10,179 bases of DNA, from positions 1 through 10,179 of the forward strand of contig JACQNT010000175.1 of the NCBI GenBank assembly GCA_016202915.1, read 5' to 3'. Source of the stretch: Acidobacteriota bacterium (lineage in GTDB: Bacteria > Acidobacteriota > Polarisedimenticolia > Gp22-AA2). Under the pieces are notes generated by a model. The model saw only the letters and a program-made list of their open reading frames with translations, ran no database searches and was not told the origin of the DNA. Below are positions 6,003-10,179 of the stretch, one piece after another; the first letter of the stretch is position 1; every line of letters starts with the position of its first letter. Both the position numbers and the translations under genes were made by a program.

Positions 6003-6144
6003 CGCCAGCCCCTCCTCCACGCCGCCCGGCGCTTCTTGAACGGTGGTGCCGAGTGCCCGGCACACGCCATTACGGAGAGCGGGGACCCAGGAGCCTGGAG
6101 GCAAGGGTCAGGGCGGCCACGGCCGAGGTCCCCTTCGAGCCGAG

Positions 6145-6164
6145 GCGGGTGGGCTCCCACCCGC
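6145..6164. repeat. 9-bp perfect inverted repeat, strong hairpin
   Basis: GCGGGTGGG (6145-6153) and CCCACCCGC (6156-6164) are perfectly complementary around a CT centre. It is the strongest short hairpin of the intergenic region and lies about 170 nt after the VOC stop. It lacks a T-tract. Confidence 0.6.
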
Positions 6165-6421
6165 GGATCCATGGGCAGGGCGAGGGCCCGGCCCTGATCG
6201 GGCACATGCCCCGGTCGCACCGGGCACCCTCCGATCAAGTTGCGTACGGCTTTCTCCACCGGCGCCGACGGTGATACGCTTCCCGTCAGCGGAGTCCTCC
6301 CCATGGCGACGGCAGCTCGAAGGCACCTCCCCGGGTGGACTCGACTTCGTCACCTTTCTCCGGCTCGGGGCATCACCGGGATGCAGGCGATGGCCCGATA
6401 GAACGGCCTCCGAGGTTCGGC

Positions 6422-8425
6422 ATGGACCTGCAGATTCAGCTGTACTTCGCGGCGGGGCTGGGCGCCATCGCGATGGGCGCCGGGGCCCTCCTGCGGGAGC
6501 CCGGCCGACTGCGGAACCGGTTGTTCGCGATTTTCTGCTCCGCCCTCGCCCTCTGGAACCTCGGGAAAGCGGCGGAGCTCAGCCGCTTCGATCTGCCCGT
6601 CCCCTGGCACGTCGTGTTCCTGCTGGGCGCGTGCGCCGCGGTCCCCGCGGGGCTTCACTTCATTCTGCTCGTCGCGGGCCCCACCGGCCAGCCGCTCCGC
6701 CGTCCGGTCCTCTGGGCCTACTCCGTCGTGGCGGCGCTCTGGATTTCGGCCTGGACCCCGGCCTACGATCGCCAGACTGCCTGGAACGCGGTGGCGCTCG
6801 TCGTCTTCGGCAGCGTTCTACTCATCGGCGTGCGGGTCCTCCTGCGCCACATGCGCTCCTTGCCCCCGGGCGTGCACCGCAATGCCGCCCGGCTCATGGC
6901 CGCCGGAGCCGCGGTGGGCGCTCTCGGAGGTCTGTCCGATCTCCTGCCACGCGGCTCGACGGGAATTCTCAAGATCGGTCCGGCCGCGGTCCTGGTCTTC
7001 CTGCTGGTCGTGTGCGGCGTTCTGCTCCGCCACCGCTTCCTGGACGTGGAGGCCTTTCTCACTGAAGTCCTGGCGATTGTCGTCGGAGCGTCCGTCGCGA
7101 GCCTGGTCCTGCACGCCGTCTTCCGGCTGTCCGGCGGCGGGATTTTCCCGCTGTTCATCGCCGTGCTGCTGCTCATTGCCGTAGGAGGTCCCGTCTGGAG
7201 GGCACTTCTGTCCGGCCTGCGCTCGGTTCTGGGGCAGGGCGACCCCGTCGCGCAGGCGCTCGTGGCCGTCAGCCGCGAACTCCCCCGAGCGCGCGAGCCC
7301 GCGGAGCTGTGGAAGGCCATCGACGAAGGTCTCAGGGACCTGCCGGGAAACCTCCGGGTGGGCATCTACCTGCGCAGCGCCCCGGGAGATCCTTTCAGGC
7401 CTGTCTTCCGGTCGGGACCTGGCCCCACGGCGCCCGCCATCGAAAGCGCTGGCGCGCTCCCCCGGCTGCTGGAGAAGGAGCGCGCCCCCCTGACGCGACA
7501 CTTCCTGGAAGTGGAATCGACCGAGACCTGGGGCGAGAGAAGGCAGCATGCGGCCTCGGCGCTCGCGCAACTGCAGGCGCTCGAGGCGGACCTCACCGTG
7601 CCGCTCCTGCGCGGGGACGTCCTCGCGGGCTGGATCGCCATCGGAGGCGAGCGCCTGCGGCACTACCCCTGGGCCGAGCTGGCTGCCGCGTTCCTGGCCG
7701 TCGGGAACCAGGCTCTCGCCAGCCTGGACCGGATCGAGGCGCAGGCGGAAGCGCGACGTCGCGAGGCGCTGGCCGCGGTAGGAGAAATGGCGGCTGGGCT
7801 GGCGCACGAGGTCCGCAACCCCCTGGGCGCGATCCACGGAGCCGCCCAGGTCCTGACCGCCGGGAGGGATGGGGCGAAGCAAAAGGAGATGCTCGAGGTG
7901 ATCCAGGAGGAAACCGAAAGGCTGGGGCGTGTCGTGGGAGATTTCCTGGAATACGCTCGGCCGGCACCGCCACGCCGCGAGCCGGTGGACGTGGCGGATC
8001 TGGCCCGCCGCGTGCTCCGATCGGCCGAAGTCGCGGGGTTGGACCTTCGCACGGAGCTTCAGGTGAAGCCCGAGGCCAGGCATGCATCCGGGGATCCGGA
8101 TCAGCTCCTGAGGGCCTTCGCGAACCTGGTCCGGAACGCCGGCGAGGCCACCGGGCCGGGCGGCCTCCTGCGCGTTGAGGTGGGGATGGACGGGGCCGGC
8201 CGGATCATCATCCGTTTCGAGGACGACGGCCCGGGGATTCCGGCCGAGCAGATGACGCGGCTCTTCCAGCCTTTTCATACCACGAAGCCGGACGGCACGG
8301 GGCTGGGGCTCGCCCTCATCCACCGGGTGGTGGAAGCCCACGGAGGCGAGATCAGTGTCGAGGGGCGCGAGGGCCTCGGTGCGGTGTTCACGATCGCGCT
8401 CCCTGCCGCGGCGGAGACCGCATGA
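6422..8425 (+). CDS. Membrane sensor histidine kinase, multi-TM plus GAF-like domain
   Basis: This is the sensor of a two-component system, 667 aa from ATG 6422. GAGG at 6412-6415 lies 6 nt before that ATG, and a membrane helix follows at once. An in-frame ATG at 6335 would add 29 polar residues and is less likely. About residues 5-260 hold seven to nine hydrophobic segments, for example AAGLGAIAMGAGALL, VVFLLGACAAVPAGLHFILL and LLIAVGGPVW, resembling 7TM sensor regions of histidine kinases. A GAF-like domain follows (about 275-450). The HisKA H-box is GEMAAGLAHEVRNPLGAIHG with phospho-acceptor His462. The ATPase domain has the N-box NLVRNAGEA (568-576), G1 box DDGPGIP (601-607) and G2 box GTGLGLAL (625-632). 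The transmitter looks like NtrB/AtoS/ZraS-type kinases. The layout recalls PrsK of PEP-CTERM systems, but the H-box differs and no PEP-CTERM gene is seen. Its stop overlaps the regulator start as ATGA. The signal is unknown. Confidence 0.93.
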   Translation: MDLQIQLYFAAGLGAIAMGAGALLREPGRLRNRLFAIFCSALALWNLGKAAELSRFDLPVPWHVVFLLGACAAVPAGLHFILLVAGPTGQPLRRPVLWAYSVVAALWISAWTPAYDRQTAWNAVALVVFGSVLLIGVRVLLRHMRSLPPGVHRNAARLMAAGAAVGALGGLSDLLPRGSTGILKIGPAAVLVFLLVVCGVLLRHRFLDVEAFLTEVLAIVVGASVASLVLHAVFRLSGGGIFPLFIAVLLLIAVGGPVWRALLSGLRSVLGQGDPVAQALVAVSRELPRAREPAELWKAIDEGLRDLPGNLRVGIYLRSAPGDPFRPVFRSGPGPTAPAIESAGALPRLLEKERAPLTRHFLEVESTETWGERRQHAASALAQLQALEADLTVPLLRGDVLAGWIAIGGERLRHYPWAELAAAFLAVGNQALASLDRIEAQAEARRREALAAVGEMAAGLAHEVRNPLGAIHGAAQVLTAGRDGAKQKEMLEVIQEETERLGRVVGDFLEYARPAPPRREPVDVADLARRVLRSAEVAGLDLRTELQVKPEARHASGDPDQLLRAFANLVRNAGEATGPGGLLRVEVGMDGAGRIIIRFEDDGPGIPAEQMTRLFQPFHTTKPDGTGLGLALIHRVVEAHGGEISVEGREGLGAVFTIALPAAAETA

Positions 8426-9789
8426 AGGAGCGTCCGCTCGTGCTGATCGTGGACGACGAGGCGAACGTACGGAAGGTCCTCGCGGCTCTGATCGAACAGG
8501 CCGGGTACGGCGGGGTCACTGCCTCCTCGGGCGAAGAAGCCCTGCGATGCGTGCGCGCCCACGACCCGGACCTCGTGATCACGGATCTGAAGATGCCCGG
8601 CACGGACGGCCTGGAGCTGCTCCGCCGTCTCCGCGCCGACTTCCCGGAGATCCCGGTCGTCATGTTGACCGCGCACGGGACGATCGAATCGGCCGTGGAG
8701 GCGATGAAGCGTGGCGCGTACGACTTCCTCACGAAGCCCTTCGATCGCGACAGGGTCCTGGACGTCATCGGCAGGGCTCTGGCCCATGGCGATCGCTCCC
8801 GTCTAGAGTTTCAGGGGCCCCTCGCCGAGGGGGAGCCCACCGGGATCCTGGGGAAGAGCGCGGCCATCACCGCCGTCCGCCAGATGGTCCAGCGGGTGGC
8901 CCGCGCCCCGACGACGGTCCTGATCACGGGAGAGACGGGGACCGGGAAAGAACTCGTGGCGGAGGCGCTGCACCGGCTCTCGGCACGCCACGCGGATCCG
9001 CTCGTGCGCATCAACTGCGGGGCGATTCCGGAGTCGCTGGTGGAGGCGGAGCTGTTCGGATACGAACGCGGCGCCTTCACGGGCGCGGAGAAGGCGAAGC
9101 CGGGCCGGTTCGAGCTGGCCGACCGCGGGACCCTCTTTCTCGACGAGGTCGCCGAACTGCCGCTCGCCTCGCAGGTGAAGCTCCTCCGCATCCTCCAGGA
9201 CGGCGTGCTCGATCGTGTCGGGGCGGCGGCCCCGCGCAAGGTGGACGTGCGCGTGGTCGCGGCGACGAACCGCGACCCGACCCTCATGGCCAGGGAAGGA
9301 CTGTTCCGGGAGGATCTGCTCTATCGGCTGCGGGTCATCGAGATGCACGTGCCGCCGCTGCGCGAGCGGCCGGAGGACATCCCCGTGCTCGTCGACTTCT
9401 TCCTGCTGAAGCACGCCCACAGGCTCGGCCGTCCCGCCCCGCGCATCTCGCCCGGTGCCCTGGAGGCCCTGATGGGCCTGCCCTGGCCCGGGAATGTCCG
9501 GCAACTGGAGAACGCCATCGAACGCGCCGTGCTGCTGGCGCAGGAGCCGGTCCTCGCGGAGTCCGATTTCGGGCTCGCGTCGGAGGCTCCCATGCAGAAG
9601 GGATCCGGCCGCGCGAGAACTCCGGCGCGGCAGGCGGCGATCGAGGCGGAACGTCGTGTCATCCGGGCGGCTCTCGAGAATGTCGCAGGAAACGTCACCC
9701 GGGCCGCCGCCCTTCTCGGCCTGTCCCGTCGCGGGCTGCAACTCAAGATGAAGGAGTTCGGCCTGCGACAGCCATCCCTCTCACCATGA
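8422..9789 (+). CDS. NtrC-family sigma-54-dependent response regulator
   Basis: The product has 455 residues in the order receiver, AAA+ and Fis-type helix-turn-helix. The receiver (about 5-120) has the acidic pair Asp11-Asp12, phospho-acceptor Asp55 in VITDLKMPG, VVMLTAHG, and the conserved Lys in FLTKPF. The AAA+ domain (about 145-370) has Walker A GETGTGKE (170-177), the sigma-54-contacting GAFTGA loop intact at 217-222, Walker B GTLFLDE (Asp241-Glu242) and the arginine-rich REDLLYRLRV region. The C-terminal Fis-like DNA-binding helix-turn-helix is NVTRAAALLGLSRRGLQLKM (424-443). Presence of GAFTGA means it should activate sigma-54 promoters when phosphorylated by the upstream kinase. The ATG overlaps the kinase stop by 4 nt, which indicates translational coupling. 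Closest by style are AtoC/ZraR/HydG-type regulators, but the target genes are not in view. Confidence 0.95.
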   Translation: MKERPLVLIVDDEANVRKVLAALIEQAGYGGVTASSGEEALRCVRAHDPDLVITDLKMPGTDGLELLRRLRADFPEIPVVMLTAHGTIESAVEAMKRGAYDFLTKPFDRDRVLDVIGRALAHGDRSRLEFQGPLAEGEPTGILGKSAAITAVRQMVQRVARAPTTVLITGETGTGKELVAEALHRLSARHADPLVRINCGAIPESLVEAELFGYERGAFTGAEKAKPGRFELADRGTLFLDEVAELPLASQVKLLRILQDGVLDRVGAAAPRKVDVRVVAATNRDPTLMAREGLFREDLLYRLRVIEMHVPPLRERPEDIPVLVDFFLLKHAHRLGRPAPRISPGALEALMGLPWPGNVRQLENAIERAVLLAQEPVLAESDFGLASEAPMQKGSGRARTPARQAAIEAERRVIRAALENVAGNVTRAAALLGLSRRGLQLKMKEFGLRQPSLSP

Positions 9790-9872
9790 TCCGCGCGGTC
9801 AACGCGGCCCCGGGCCCCTCCGCAGACACCCTCTGAGATCCAGGCGCCAGCTTCCCGCCGGCCGCCGAGGCG

Positions 9873-9888
9873 CGCCGGAAGTCCGGCG
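9873..9888 (+). terminator. GC-rich tetraloop hairpin downstream of the regulator gene
   Basis: CGCCGG and CCGGCG form a perfect 6-bp stem around the tetraloop AAGT, 84 nt after the regulator stop. A TTTT run occurs only about 20 nt further on (9907-9911), so it is at best an imperfect terminator for the two-component operon. Confidence 0.35.
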
Positions 9889-9890
9889 TC

Positions 9891-9951
9891 AGCGCCGCGA
9901 AGAGAAGTTTTCTCTCCCGCCGCCAGGGCGCGCACGGTCCTTCGCGGCGCT
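9891..9951. repeat. 12-bp perfect inverted repeat with nested hairpin, upstream of the kinase gene
   Basis: AGCGCCGCGAAG (9891-9902) and CTTCGCGGCGCT (9940-9951) are exact reverse complements separated by 37 nt. A competing small hairpin AGAGAA-GTT-TTCTCT (9901-9915) shares two bases with the left arm, so the two foldings exclude each other at the base. The element fills the gap between the two-component operon and the Ser/Thr kinase. It could be a terminator-like structure, a regulator binding site or the base of a structured RNA. Confidence 0.6.
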
Positions 9952-10067
9952 CGCCCGGCCCCTCGCGTAAAGCCCTCCGATTCATGAGCCTGGCGGCCAT
10001 GCTGTATGCGGCACACCGCTTGCTTTGCGGTCCGGGCGAGCGAGGTGAGGCAGAGGGACGGTGGGCG

Positions 10068-10179
10068 ATGACGGGTCTGAGGCTCGATCGCTACAGGATC
10101 CTGGATCGGATCGGGACCGGAGGAATGGGAGAGGTCTACCGGGCCATCGATCGCCGCTCGGGCCGCCCGGTGGCGATCA
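10068..10179 (+). CDS. Ser/Thr protein kinase, N-terminal fragment (runs off right edge)
   Basis: The first 37 residues read RLDRYRILDRIGTGGMGEVY followed by RAIDRRSGRPVAI. This is the classic N-lobe start of Hanks-type bacterial Ser/Thr kinases (PknB class). The glycine-rich ATP loop is GTGGMGEV at residues 16-23. The VAIK lysine would be residue 38, whose first base is the last base of the window. ATG 10068 is chosen because the kinase motif begins within ten residues and purine-rich GAGG/AGAGGG sequences lie 8-25 nt upstream. In-frame ATGs at 9984 and 9999 would add 28 or 23 residues without kinase character. In Acidobacteria such kinases often carry a C-terminal PD40 propeller, as in the fragment at the left edge, but that part is outside the window. 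Confidence 0.9.
   Translation, partial: MTGLRLDRYRILDRIGTGGMGEVYRAIDRRSGRPVAI

Larger units (their letters stand above)
5973..6421. other. 449-nt intergenic region with a cluster of GC-rich hairpins
   Basis: No convincing coding sequence is seen on either strand. Three separate inverted repeats follow one another. GTGCCG/CGGCAC lies at 6046-6063 (loop 6). A 9-bp perfect stem, GCGGGTGGG/CCCACCCGC, lies at 6145-6164 with a 2-nt centre. CCCGGT/ACCGGG lies at 6210-6224 (loop 3). No T-runs follow them. The region separates the metabolic operon from the two-component operon. No clear -10/-35 pair or sigma-54 -24/-12 site was found; TGATAC at 6272-6277 is the best -10-like hexamer but lacks a -35 partner. 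Confidence 0.5.

Noticed and set aside
6053..6274. 73-codon plus-strand frame in the intergenic region
   Set aside because: It has no Shine-Dalgarno sequence, has Arg/Pro/Gly-rich content and spans two hairpins; it is probably non-coding.
6603..6621. TGGCACGTCGTGTTCC, resembling a sigma-54 -24/-12 promoter
   Set aside because: It has the -24 half but lacks the GC of the -12 element, and lies inside the kinase coding sequence.
6818..8341. Minus-strand 507-codon frame over the histidine kinase
   Set aside because: It is antisense to a kinase with all H, N and G boxes intact, and has no domain signature of its own.
8355..9836. Plus-strand 493-codon frame over the response regulator
   Set aside because: It is out of frame with the NtrC-type protein and of Arg/Gly/Pro composition; a GC-rich shadow.

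Overview
The window is GC-rich bacterial DNA with tightly packed genes. It looks like an Acidobacteriota-type genome or another high-GC soil or sediment lineage. That inference rests on a ferredoxin-linked 2-oxoacid oxidoreductase of the fused gamma-alpha type, a PD40/TolB-type propeller fragment, a Ser/Thr kinase with a GTGGMGEVYRA loop, an NtrC-type two-component pair and a small secreted protein. No rRNA, tRNA, CRISPR array or complete mobile element was seen, so the phylum is not certain.

Left part (1-2680) is mosaic. A minus-strand PD40 beta-propeller reading frame enters from the left edge and stops abruptly at 203 with no start codon. A CapV-like patatin phospholipase (plus strand, 249 onward) follows, with an implausible read-through tail. 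Its tail overlaps, in another frame, a start-less piece of a secreted protein (1391-1681). An intact minus-strand gene for a small exported protein (1743-2324) comes next. Two diverged direct copies of a 33-nt sequence (1325-1357 and 2501-2533) flank the remnant and the secreted-protein gene. In both copies the minus strand reads as the same peptide, as if two leftovers of one gene family.

Middle part (2686-5972) is an ordered metabolic operon: the fused gamma-alpha subunit and the beta subunit of a 2-oxoacid:ferredoxin oxidoreductase, 9 nt apart, then a VOC/glyoxalase-fold protein 20 nt downstream. The two oxidoreductase subunits should form a CoA- and thiamine-diphosphate-dependent enzyme that decarboxylates a 2-oxoacid (2-oxoglutarate and/or pyruvate) and reduces ferredoxin.

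Right part (6422-9789) is a two-component system: a multi-pass membrane histidine kinase with a GAF-like domain, overlapping by 4 nt an NtrC-family response regulator with an intact GAFTGA loop. It therefore should activate sigma-54 promoters. Its targets are not visible here. After a structured intergenic region with a 12-bp inverted repeat, a Ser/Thr protein kinase gene begins at 10068 and runs off the right edge.

I did not find a clear new multi-gene system. The points most worth following are the orphan CapV-like phospholipase set among gene fragments, the repeated 33-nt peptide-coding remnant, and the nested inverted repeats before the kinase.
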